A stretch of DNA of 64,000 nt from Armatimonadota bacterium. GTDB lineage: Bacteria > Armatimonadota > UBA10988. This document shows positions 28,017 to 35,654 of this stretch, in pieces; position 1 is the first letter of the stretch; every line of letters begins with the position of its first letter. The translations under genes were made by a program, and so were the position numbers. The notes under the pieces were generated by a model. The model ran no database searches, was not told the origin of the DNA, and saw nothing but the letters and a program-made list of their open reading frames with translations. The stretch lies in NCBI GenBank assembly GCA_016235455.1, contig JACRKZ010000012.1, positions 1 to 64,000 of the forward strand. The letters run 5' to 3'.

Positions 28017-30449
28017 ATGGCTACTCTCGCGCTGCTCCTCACCCTCGGCCTCACCGCGCCGGGTGACGCTACGTTCGACCAGGATACCTCCGGCTGGCGG
28101 CCCCGCGCCACCTCCATCCAGGTCTCGCGCGCCACGCCGGGCCATGACGGCACGGGCGGCGCGCTGCGCGTACGCGGCCGCATCGCCGACGGCTACAACT
28201 ACGCGGTCGGCGCCAACCTGCCGCTGACCGCCGGCCAGAGCTATCGGCTGTCAGCCTGGCTCAGGTTGGAGAAGCTGGGTCAGGGCACGCCGGCGCCCTT
28301 CCTCAAGTGCGAGTTCATGGCGGCTGACGGCCGCGCGCTGGGCCGCGCCAACACCGGCGAGGCCGAGATCGGCCGGCTCGGCGCGTGGCAGCAGATCGAG
28401 GGCGAGTTCACCGCGCCGGCCGAGGCCACCGCCGGCTGGGTGGCCATCGAGAAGGGCACCGACGCCCCGTGCGAGATCGACCTGCTGCTGGACGACGTGC
28501 GGCTGGAGCCCATCGCACGGCTGACCGCGGCCGACCGCTTCAGCCTCGAGCCAACGCCGGCCATGGTGGCGCTGCGCGGGCAGCATCCGCGCCTCCTCCT
28601 CACGCCCGCGCGCGCGGCTGAGTTGCGCGGGCGCCTCGGCACCACGCACCGGCCCATCTGGGACCGACTGCGGCCGGCGATCGAGCGGTACGCCGCGAGC
28701 AAGCCGCCGGGCTACGAGGGCAAGACCGACAGCAGCGGCGATGAGCAGCTCTGGCAGCGTGGCGTGGGCAACGCCATGCCCTATCTGGCGCTGGGCTGGC
28801 TGATGACCCGCGAGCAACGCTATCTCGACGCCGCGTCGGCTTGGGCCACGGCGTCGTGTGGCTACCCGACCTGGGGACTGAAGGGCATCGACGGCATGGA
28901 CCTGGCCACTGGCCACCAGATGCTGGGGCTGGCGGTCATCTATGACTGGTGCGGCGCCGACCTGCCCGAGCCCACGCGCCGGCTGATCCGCGAGACGCTG
29001 CTACGGCGTGGCGGCCGGCAGTACGAGGCGGCGGCCACGGGCGAGGTGTGGTGGTCGAAGTCGTACCTCCAGAACCACCAGTGGGTCAGCACCACCGGCC
29101 TAGCCGCCGCTGGGCTGGCGCTCTGGGACGAGGCGCCCGACACGCTGCGCTGGGTCGGGCTGGCGCGCGACAAGTACCGCACCACCTGGAGCGCGCTAGG
29201 CAGCGACGGCGCCTCGCACGAGGGCCTGGGCTACTGGGGGTACGGCGTCGAGTACATGCTCAAATACGCCGCGCTGGCCCACGATCTGCTGGGTGACGAC
29301 CTTTACGACCACCCGTGGTGGCGCGATACCGCCGCCTACCGGCTCTATGGCTCGCTGCCGCGCGCGGCCTGGACCAGCGGCAACGTGCTGGTCGACCTGG
29401 CCGACTGCCCGCGCGGCAACTGGTATGGCCCCGAGTACATGCTGCGGCGGCTGGCCGCCGAGTACCGCGACGGCACGGCGCAGTGGCTGGCGCAGCAGGT
29501 GGACGACAGCAACACCACCTCGGCCGAGGCCTCATGGCTCAACCTGCTGTGGTACGACCCGACGCTGACGCCGCGGCCGCCAGACAACCTGCCGACGCTG
29601 CGGCACTTCGAGGATCTGGGCATCGTCTCGGCACGCTCCGACTGGTCGGGCCGCGAGAGCCTGCTCTACTTGCGCTGCGGCCCGCCGTTGGGCCATGAGG
29701 CCGGGGGCAAGTTCGGCTACGATGCGGGCAGCGGCCACGTCCACCCGGACCTGAACCACTTCAGCCTGTTCGGCGCGGGCGCCTGGCTGCTGCGCGACGA
29801 CGGCTACAGCGCCAAGTGGACCCGCCAGCACAACACGCTCCTCGTGGGCGGCCGCGGGCAGCTCGGCGAAGGGCATATGTGGTTCGCCGGCGCGCCGTTC
29901 ATGCGGCTCCAGCCCGGTCCGCGCATCCTGCGCGTCGATAGCACGCCTGACCTCGATACCATCAGCGCCGACGCCACCAGCGGCTATCCGGCCGACCTCG
30001 GGCTGCGGCGGTTCGTGCGGCACTGGCTGTTCGTCAAGCCCAACGTGCTGCTCGTGCTCGACGACGTTGCCACGGCCGCGCCCGCCGACCTGGAACTGCA
30101 CTTCTTCCCGGAGCAGACGCCGACACCCGAGCCCGATGGGTTCCGGGTCGAGGCCAAGGGCTACCGCCTGCGCGTGACCTCACTGACCGCGACCGACGGC
30201 GTGGCGACCGAGCCCGTGGCCATCGCCGGCCGCGAGGGCGGCCAAGGCGCCACGCGACCAGCGCTGGTGCTGCGACGGCACGCCGACCGGTGGCGCCAGG
30301 CGACGGCGGTGGCGTGGAGTGCCGCGGAAGCGCGGCCCGAGCCGGTCCTGCTGGCCACCGACCGCGAACGGTGGATCGTCACGGTCGGTGGGCGGCGCAT
30401 CGCGTGGGACTGGGTCACACAGCGCGGCCAGGAGGATGCGGGCCATTAG
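28017..30449 (+). CDS. Secreted heparinase II/III-like polysaccharide lyase with N-terminal carbohydrate-binding domain
   Basis: An 810-residue protein. It has a signal peptide (residues 1-18), a CBM4/9-like beta-sandwich at about 19-170 (LTAGQSYRLSAWLRL, DLLLDDVRLEP), an alpha-helical toroid at about 185-520 opening with HPRLLLTPARAAELR, and a heparinase II/III-like beta domain from about 540 with SGHVHPDLNHFSLFGAGAWLLRDDGYS. Lyases of this build cleave uronic-acid polymers such as alginate or glycosaminoglycans by beta-elimination in the periplasm. Substrate cannot be told from sequence. The ATG at 28017 is chosen for its signal peptide; an ATG at 27990 in the same frame would precede it with polar residues. 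It is divergent from the small membrane protein. Confidence 0.8.
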   Translation: MATLALLLTLGLTAPGDATFDQDTSGWRPRATSIQVSRATPGHDGTGGALRVRGRIADGYNYAVGANLPLTAGQSYRLSAWLRLEKLGQGTPAPFLKCEFMAADGRALGRANTGEAEIGRLGAWQQIEGEFTAPAEATAGWVAIEKGTDAPCEIDLLLDDVRLEPIARLTAADRFSLEPTPAMVALRGQHPRLLLTPARAAELRGRLGTTHRPIWDRLRPAIERYAASKPPGYEGKTDSSGDEQLWQRGVGNAMPYLALGWLMTREQRYLDAASAWATASCGYPTWGLKGIDGMDLATGHQMLGLAVIYDWCGADLPEPTRRLIRETLLRRGGRQYEAAATGEVWWSKSYLQNHQWVSTTGLAAAGLALWDEAPDTLRWVGLARDKYRTTWSALGSDGASHEGLGYWGYGVEYMLKYAALAHDLLGDDLYDHPWWRDTAAYRLYGSLPRAAWTSGNVLVDLADCPRGNWYGPEYMLRRLAAEYRDGTAQWLAQQVDDSNTTSAEASWLNLLWYDPTLTPRPPDNLPTLRHFEDLGIVSARSDWSGRESLLYLRCGPPLGHEAGGKFGYDAGSGHVHPDLNHFSLFGAGAWLLRDDGYSAKWTRQHNTLLVGGRGQLGEGHMWFAGAPFMRLQPGPRILRVDSTPDLDTISADATSGYPADLGLRRFVRHWLFVKPNVLLVLDDVATAAPADLELHFFPEQTPTPEPDGFRVEAKGYRLRVTSLTATDGVATEPVAIAGREGGQGATRPALVLRRHADRWRQATAVAWSAAEARPEPVLLATDRERWIVTVGGRRIAWDWVTQRGQEDAGH

Positions 30450-30469
30450 GGGCGCTCCCAGGGCGTGGT

Positions 30470-30811
30470 TCAGCGCCCGAGGACCACATCGAGGCCGTCG
30501 AGGATGCTCTGCAGCAAACTCTCCGGCAGTCGGCCGACGAGCTCCAAGAGCGCCCCACGGCCCAAGGTCGTGACCTGCGACGTCTGCGCCACGGAGTCGT
30601 GTGGCAGCCCCGAGTCGTCGCTGCGAAGCAGGACATGGCCAGGCACGCCGGCCCAGCAACGCGTCGTGGTGAGTGGTGCGCAGACCACGGTAGCCAGGCG
30701 GCCGCGGTTGAACCCGTCGCTCTGCACAATGACCACGGGCCGACGGTAGCCGGACTCTGAGCCCACCGGCTCAGGCAGGTCGGCCCACCACGCTTCGCCC
30801 TGACAGATCAC
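30470..30811 (-). CDS. MazF/PemK-type mRNA-interferase toxin
   Basis: A 113-residue protein of the MazF/PemK fold. GEAWWADLPEPVGSESGYRRPVVIVQSD contains the family's GxVWWxxLxP opening and the R-R/P-VVIVQ strand, and VVCAPLTTT and PGHVLL follow as in typical members. The family cleaves mRNA at short motifs when its partner is degraded. The start is GTG at 30811, overlapping the antitoxin stop by four bases (GTGA); GTG at 30814 is the only alternative. It is the last gene of a five-gene operon that begins with a histidine kinase, an unusual place for a toxin-antitoxin pair. Confidence 0.88.
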   Translation of the reverse strand: MICQGEAWWADLPEPVGSESGYRRPVVIVQSDGFNRGRLATVVCAPLTTTRCWAGVPGHVLLRSDDSGLPHDSVAQTSQVTTLGRGALLELVGRLPESLLQSILDGLDVVLGR

Positions 30812-31059
30812 CACTCGACCCGACGCAACGTGGCCGCCGCCGCCGCGCGGACAAAGGGACCTGTATCGTCGTCGTCGCCATGCTCCGCAATCTGGTCCAC
30901 CACGAGGTTGATGGCCTCGGTCATCCGGTCGTCGCGTTCGCGCTGCAGGTAGTCGCGAAGGGCCTCCTGGTAGAGTGAGCTACGCGTGATGCCGCGCGCC
31001 CTGGCCAGCCGTTCGGCCTCCGCATACAGCTCATCAGGCACAGATACAGCAGTCTTCAT
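30808..31059 (-). CDS. Ribbon-helix-helix antitoxin, partner of the MazF-type toxin
   Basis: An 83-residue protein. Residues 1-45 (MKTAVSVPDELYAEAERLARARGITRSSLYQEALRDYL) are a ribbon-helix-helix DNA-binding unit. The acidic C-terminal tail would cover the toxin. Such antitoxins also repress their own promoter, and a palindromic operator would be expected near 31060-31120, overlapping the end of the response-regulator gene; I did not find a clear one. ATG at 31059 is chosen over 31107 because the latter would overlap the upstream stop. No strong ribosome site is visible, so coupling to the gene upstream is possible. It overlaps the toxin by four bases. Confidence 0.85.
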   Translation of the reverse strand: MKTAVSVPDELYAEAERLARARGITRSSLYQEALRDYLQRERDDRMTEAINLVVDQIAEHGDDDDTGPFVRAAAAATLRRVEW

Positions 31060-31090
31060 ACGCGGACAATGACCAGCCGGGGCGCCGGTG

Positions 31091-32242
31091 TCAATCCACC
31101 GTCCCACCCTCGATCACCAGCACACGGATCGGCTCGCGCAGGTAACCGGGGCGGAAATGGGCGGCCCGCGCCAGGAAGTCATCGGTGACCACGTAGCCGC
31201 GAGCCGCCAGCAGCAGACCGGTGGTGGTGGTGAGGTCAGTGGCCAGCTGCATGCCCTGGCGCAGGCGGCCCAACGGGACGTCGCGCACGAACTGCTGCGG
31301 CGCCGAGCTGCCGCGGCAGGCGTCGAGCGCGGCGAACAACGGGTCGCTCGCGCCGAGCCGCCGACGCATCTTGTCCAGCGCCGCCAGTCGGCTCATGCCG
31401 CTCGTTTCCAGCGCCTCGAACTCCAGCGCCAGACGGAGCAGGTCAGCCTCGCGGCCCAGTGGCGTCTGGTCCCCATCGCCAGCGCCCAGCTTGGGCAGAT
31501 ACGGCTCGCCGGCCAGCCGCAGGATCTCGAGCACCGGCTCCAGCCGCGGAATACTGCCCAGCATGGCGGCGGTCAGACCAGGCGCGCGGGCCACCATCTG
31601 GCGCTCGGCAGGGGTCATCGGTTCGCCATAGTGATGCTTGTGCGCCACCTCGTCGGGCAGGCCGATGCAGCCCAGTTCAGAGAGCATGGCGGCCACTTCC
31701 ACTGCCCAGCGGTGGTGCACGGGCACGCGCGCCAGCAGGTCCTTGACCAGCGCGGTCACGCGCGTGGCGCGGCCGAACACCAGCGGACTGGTCAGGGCCA
31801 GCACCTGCGTCAGCGCTTTGATGCTGCCCAGCAGCGTCTGGCCCAGCAGGACGCGCTCGGCGACCACCAGGTTGTACTGCTCGACAGCCAGTTCGAAGGC
31901 CGTGCGCAGGTCGGCCGGCGGGCAGGGCTTGGTCAGGAAGCGGAAGATCCGCCCGTCGTTGATGGCGCTGATGGCGGCTTCGATGTCGGCATGGCCGGTG
32001 AGCAACATGCGCGTCGCGTCGGGCGCCTGCTCGCGCACACGGGCAAGGAACTGCGCGCCGTCCATGCCCGGCATACGCATGTCGGACAGCACCACGGCGA
32101 ACGGGCCCTGCTCGGCCAGCACGGCGAGGCCGGCTTCGCCGCTTTCGGCGGTCACCACCCGATAGGCGCGCCCGAGGTGCAGCGTCAGGCCGGCGAGCAC
32201 GTTCGGCTCGTCGTCCACGCAGAGCACTGCAATCCGCTCCAT
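31091..32242 (-). CDS. Response regulator with a degenerate HD-GYP-like output domain
   Basis: A 383-residue protein. Residues 1-125 are an RpfG-type receiver domain: CVDDEP acidic pocket, phospho-acceptor Asp in LSDMRMPGMDG, LTGH Thr and Lys in LTKPC. Residues about 150-260 align in layout with HD-GYP phosphodiesterases (RVTALVKDLL, then AAMLSELGCIGLPDEV, then MTPAERQMV), but the catalytic H-D is replaced by S-E (MLSELG for LLHDIG), and no HHE-GxGYP loop follows. It therefore should not hydrolyse c-di-GMP and is more likely a protein-protein output. A third region to residue 383 is unassigned. AAGGG lies about nine bases before the ATG. It follows the HDOD regulator in the operon with a 14-base gap. 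Confidence 0.82.
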   Translation of the reverse strand: MERIAVLCVDDEPNVLAGLTLHLGRAYRVVTAESGEAGLAVLAEQGPFAVVLSDMRMPGMDGAQFLARVREQAPDATRMLLTGHADIEAAISAINDGRIFRFLTKPCPPADLRTAFELAVEQYNLVVAERVLLGQTLLGSIKALTQVLALTSPLVFGRATRVTALVKDLLARVPVHHRWAVEVAAMLSELGCIGLPDEVAHKHHYGEPMTPAERQMVARAPGLTAAMLGSIPRLEPVLEILRLAGEPYLPKLGAGDGDQTPLGREADLLRLALEFEALETSGMSRLAALDKMRRRLGASDPLFAALDACRGSSAPQQFVRDVPLGRLRQGMQLATDLTTTTGLLLAARGYVVTDDFLARAAHFRPGYLREPIRVLVIEGGTVD

Positions 32243-32256
32243 CGTCACGTGTCCCT

Positions 32257-33450
32257 TCAGCCGCTGGCATCCAAGGTGGCCAACCACGCAGGCAGCCGCT
32301 CGGCCAGCCCGAGCCTGGCCACCAGCGTGCTGTCCGGCCCGTCAGGCAGCGGTCCGGTCGCACCCGCGCCGGAGCTTGCGACGCCCACCAGGCCGTTGGC
32401 GATGTGCGTCACGGCGGGCAGACCCAGCACGTCGCCATCGATCCGGTCGGGTGAATGATGGCAGGTCACCGCCTCGACCACGAGCTCTGGCAAGCCCCAC
32501 AGACCCAGCAGGTAACCGCCGATTTCGGCATGGGTGACGCCGTAGAGAGTCCGCTCGGCGGCATGCAGGGAGCATCCACCCCGCTCCGCCTCGTCGCGGG
32601 CCGCGGCCAGATGCTGGGGCAACTCGGTCAGGAGAACCAGCTTGCCCACGTCGTGCAGCAGTCCGGCGACAAACGCGTCGTCGCGCCAACTCTCGCCATG
32701 GCTGATCGTGGCCGCCATGGCTGCCGTGCGCAGCGCGTGGTCCTGCTGGGCCGCCAGCGCGCCGCGCAAACTTTCGTCGCTCGACTCGCGACCGAACAGC
32801 TCGGCGGCCAGACTCAGATGCCGGATGGTGTTGAACCCCAGGTAGACCACCGCCTCATCGACGGTCGAGATAGAGCGCGACAGGCGGAAGAACGCGGAGT
32901 TGACCATCTGCAGAACCTTGGCCGACATGGCCACGTCCTGCTTGACGATGGCGCAGACCTGGACCGAGGTCACCGCGTCGTCGGCCAGCGCCTCCACCAG
33001 CTTGGTGTAGACGGCCGGCACCGGCGGCAAGCGGTCGATGCGACCCACCACGCTCAGCACCGCCTCGTTGTTCATGGCCTCGCGCAGCTCACAGACGCGA
33101 GTGATGGCGTCCTCGATGACCCCGGGCTCGCTGGGTTTGGCGATGAACTGGTGCGACACGCCAGCAGCCCGCAAGGCCAGGCTGTCATCGGCCTGTCCCG
33201 ACATGGCGATACGCGTCACGCGCGGCCAACGCTGGCACACCTGGGAGAGCAGCGTGGCCCCGTCCATCTCCGGCATACGCAGGTCGGACACGATGATGTC
33301 CACGGTGCGACCCGCCATCAGTTCCAGGGCGTCGCGACCGCTGGAGACGAACATCAGGTCCCACTGCCGGCGCTGCCGGTACAAACGCGTACGCAAGCCA
33401 TCGAGCACATGCGGCTCGTCGTCGACAAAGAGCACAAACGGCTTGGCCAT
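32257..33450 (-). CDS. Response regulator with HDOD output domain
   Basis: A 397-residue protein. Residues 1-125 form a receiver domain with FVDDEP, phospho-acceptor Asp in VSDLRMPEMDG, MSGQ at the Ser/Thr position and Lys in IAKPS. Residues about 140-390 are an HDOD domain: RLPPVPAVYTKLVEAL, VKQDVAMSAKVLQMVNSAFF, VVYLGFNTIRHLSLAAELF and GLLHDVGKLVL, a modified HD region. HDOD proteins regulate motility, pili and c-di-GMP pathways by partner binding. It is the second gene of the kinase operon; the ATG at 33450 overlaps GGAG at the end of the kinase gene with a seven-base gap after its TAG stop. A TTG at 33456 is the alternative. Confidence 0.85.
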   Translation of the reverse strand: MAKPFVLFVDDEPHVLDGLRTRLYRQRRQWDLMFVSSGRDALELMAGRTVDIIVSDLRMPEMDGATLLSQVCQRWPRVTRIAMSGQADDSLALRAAGVSHQFIAKPSEPGVIEDAITRVCELREAMNNEAVLSVVGRIDRLPPVPAVYTKLVEALADDAVTSVQVCAIVKQDVAMSAKVLQMVNSAFFRLSRSISTVDEAVVYLGFNTIRHLSLAAELFGRESSDESLRGALAAQQDHALRTAAMAATISHGESWRDDAFVAGLLHDVGKLVLLTELPQHLAAARDEAERGGCSLHAAERTLYGVTHAEIGGYLLGLWGLPELVVEAVTCHHSPDRIDGDVLGLPAVTHIANGLVGVASSGAGATGPLPDGPDSTLVARLGLAERLPAWLATLDASG

Positions 33451-33456
33451 CTCCAA

Positions 33457-35433
33457 CTACCCCTTGACCCCTGAGGCTTCGATTGGCAGCTTGATCACGA
33501 ACTCTGTGCCCTGCCCCACCTCGCTGGTAAACGTCAGGGTCCCGCCGTGCTTCTCGACCACGATGGACCGGGCGATGGCCAGTCCCTGCCCGCTGCCCTT
33601 GCCGACAGCCTTGGTGGTGAAGAACGGATCGAACACGCGCCCGGCTATCTCGTCCGGGATGCCATGGCCGGTATCGGCGATGGCCAGCCGCACCATGTCG
33701 CCCTCGCGGCGCGTCGTCACGCGGATGGTGCCCAGCTTGCCGCTGTCGCCGACCGCCTCGCCAATGGCATGCGCGGCGTTCACGATGATATTCAGGAAGA
33801 CCTGGTTGAGGTCGCCGATGTGGCAGCTCACCAGCGGCAGATTGCCAAGCGAGCACTCTACCTCGGCCACGTACTTGTACTCGTTGCGGGCGATGGTCAG
33901 CGTGCTCCCGATGGCCTTATTCAGGTCGGCGGGGCTCTTTTCGCGCTGGTCAGGGTGGGCGAAGTCCTTCATGGCGCGCACGATCGTGGCCACCCGGTCG
34001 ATACCGTCGAAGCAACGGTCGAGCGATGCCGGCGCGTTATCCAGCATGAACTCCAGGTCGGCCTCCTCCTCGGCCGCGGCCAACGCCGCCAGGCCAGCCT
34101 CGCCGGCCGTGGCGCGCGCCGACTCCCGGTAGGCGGAGAGCACCTGGCTCAGGCCCTCGAACGCCTCGCGCAGGAAGTGGACGCTGTCGCCGACATACTG
34201 GATGGGCGTGTTGATCTCGTGCGCAATGCCCGCGGCCAACTGGCCTACGGCCTCGAGCTTGCGCGCATGGCCCAGCTCGGCTTCGAGCTGGCGCCGGGCC
34301 GTCAGGTCCACAAACGACTCCAGGTAGACGGACTCGCCATCCAAGTTGAGCCGATGCAAGCTGCGCAGGACCGGCAAGGGCGGATCCGTGCGACGGGGCA
34401 ACAGCGTCTCGCTCCGGGCGGGCTCGGGGTGGTCGCCGTGCAGCAGGCACGGCTCGCCTTCGGCCTGGCAGAGCGCCGCGTTGCACGGCAGGCCGATGAT
34501 CTCCTCGGCGTCCTCGGCCTGGACCATGTCCAGCGCCGCCTGGTTAGCCCAGCGCACCCGCCGGTCAGCCCCGGAGATGACGATGCCGACCGGCATGCTG
34601 TTGAGGATCCAACGCAACCGGTTCTCGCTGTCGCGCAGCCGTTGCTCGAACCGCAGGCGCTGCGTGATGTCGCGCACGATGCCCAGCGCCCACCACTCGC
34701 CATGTACGTAAGCCGAACTCAGCGACAGCTCGACGGGGAACTCCTCGCCGCTCTTGCGCAGGGCTTTCAGGATGACGGTCGTCCCGATCGCACGACCTTC
34801 GCCGTTCCCCGCGAAGAGCCGCGCGGCGTGGTCGGCCTCCTCGCGCTGGGCCGGCGGGACCAGCAGCGAGTGGACTGGCCGACCCTCCACCTCGCTCGAG
34901 GTGTAGCCAAACATGCTCTCAGCCGCCGCGTTCCAGAAGTTGATGCGGCTGTCGCCGCCGATCAGGATGATGCCGTCGGTGGCCGCCCGGCTGATCAGGC
35001 TCAGGCGCTCGTTGAGCCGGTGCTGCTCCAAACGGGCCTCGTGCAGCCGCAGTTGCGCCCACACCCGGAAGCGCAGCGTGTCGACGCTGAGCGGCGTGTG
35101 GATGATGTCCGTCGCTCCGGCCCGCGCGGCGGCGGCGGCCATGGCCGAGTCGCCCCGCACGGTGATTGCCGCCACGGCCAGATCGTCACCACGCGGATGG
35201 TGCCGCAGGGCGCTGCAGAGCGCCAAGCCATCGTCACTCGACAGCGCTGTGTCGACGATGGCCAGACACGGCGTCCGCACCTCCAGGTAGGCCAATGCCT
35301 GGGCAGCGTTCGACGTCCGCTCGACCTCGAGGCCTTCCTGAGCCAGCAGTGATGCCAACGCCTCGCCCACCGCCTGGTCGTCGATGACGACCAGGACGGC
35401 ATGGCGCTCCTTGGCGCACGGCAGCACATGCAT
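33457..35433 (-). CDS. PAS-containing sensor histidine kinase with N-terminal degenerate receiver domain
   Basis: A 658-residue cytoplasmic kinase. Residues about 12-130 are a receiver-like domain with VIDDQ and IVDTALSSDDG, but the conserved Lys is replaced (IIHTPLS), so phosphotransfer may be altered. Two PAS domains follow at about 145-265 (INFWNAAAESMFGYTSSEVEGRPV) and 270-390. The HisKA H-box is AAGIAHEINTPIQYV. An acidic insert (LAALAAAEEEADLEF) lies between H-box and ATPase. HATPase motifs are N-box NIIVNAAHAIGE, G1 DTGHG and G2 GKGSGQGLA. It should phosphorylate the two receivers just downstream. No membrane helix is visible, so the signal is probably cytosolic. It is the first gene of the five-gene operon. 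Confidence 0.9.
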   Translation of the reverse strand: MHVLPCAKERHAVLVVIDDQAVGEALASLLAQEGLEVERTSNAAQALAYLEVRTPCLAIVDTALSSDDGLALCSALRHHPRGDDLAVAAITVRGDSAMAAAAARAGATDIIHTPLSVDTLRFRVWAQLRLHEARLEQHRLNERLSLISRAATDGIILIGGDSRINFWNAAAESMFGYTSSEVEGRPVHSLLVPPAQREEADHAARLFAGNGEGRAIGTTVILKALRKSGEEFPVELSLSSAYVHGEWWALGIVRDITQRLRFEQRLRDSENRLRWILNSMPVGIVISGADRRVRWANQAALDMVQAEDAEEIIGLPCNAALCQAEGEPCLLHGDHPEPARSETLLPRRTDPPLPVLRSLHRLNLDGESVYLESFVDLTARRQLEAELGHARKLEAVGQLAAGIAHEINTPIQYVGDSVHFLREAFEGLSQVLSAYRESARATAGEAGLAALAAAEEEADLEFMLDNAPASLDRCFDGIDRVATIVRAMKDFAHPDQREKSPADLNKAIGSTLTIARNEYKYVAEVECSLGNLPLVSCHIGDLNQVFLNIIVNAAHAIGEAVGDSGKLGTIRVTTRREGDMVRLAIADTGHGIPDEIAGRVFDPFFTTKAVGKGSGQGLAIARSIVVEKHGGTLTFTSEVGQGTEFVIKLPIEASGVKG

Positions 35434-35603
35434 GGACTGACTTCCCGCTCACGCCCGCGGACTCGTCTGGCGAGTACCGACGGGCGGCCCGCCGGCGTGT
35501 ATCACCCTGTTTACCTCGTCCCACGAGCGCAGTAAAGGACCAGACCGCGTCATACGCGTCATGTTCGCTTAAGGTTGGGTCGAAGTGCGGACCGCCTCGA
35601 CGC

Positions 35604-35633
35604 TTGACCGCGCCGGTGGCGGGGCACTACGCT
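35604..35633 (+). promoter_or_regulatory. Possible promoter for the secreted protein at 35655
   Basis: TTGACC (35604-35609), an 18-base spacer and TACGCT (35628-35633). The -10 match is modest, but the -35 is the same hexamer seen at 2039, 14226 and 19514. GGAGAG and the ATG follow at once. Confidence 0.35.
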
Positions 35634-35654
35634 GACCCGCACGGAGAGTGCCCG

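Noticed and set aside
30450..30478. A hairpin after the heparinase-like gene (GGGCGCT with AGCGCCC)
   Set aside because: It overlaps the end of the convergent toxin gene, has a long loop and no T-tract, so it is too weak to call a terminator.
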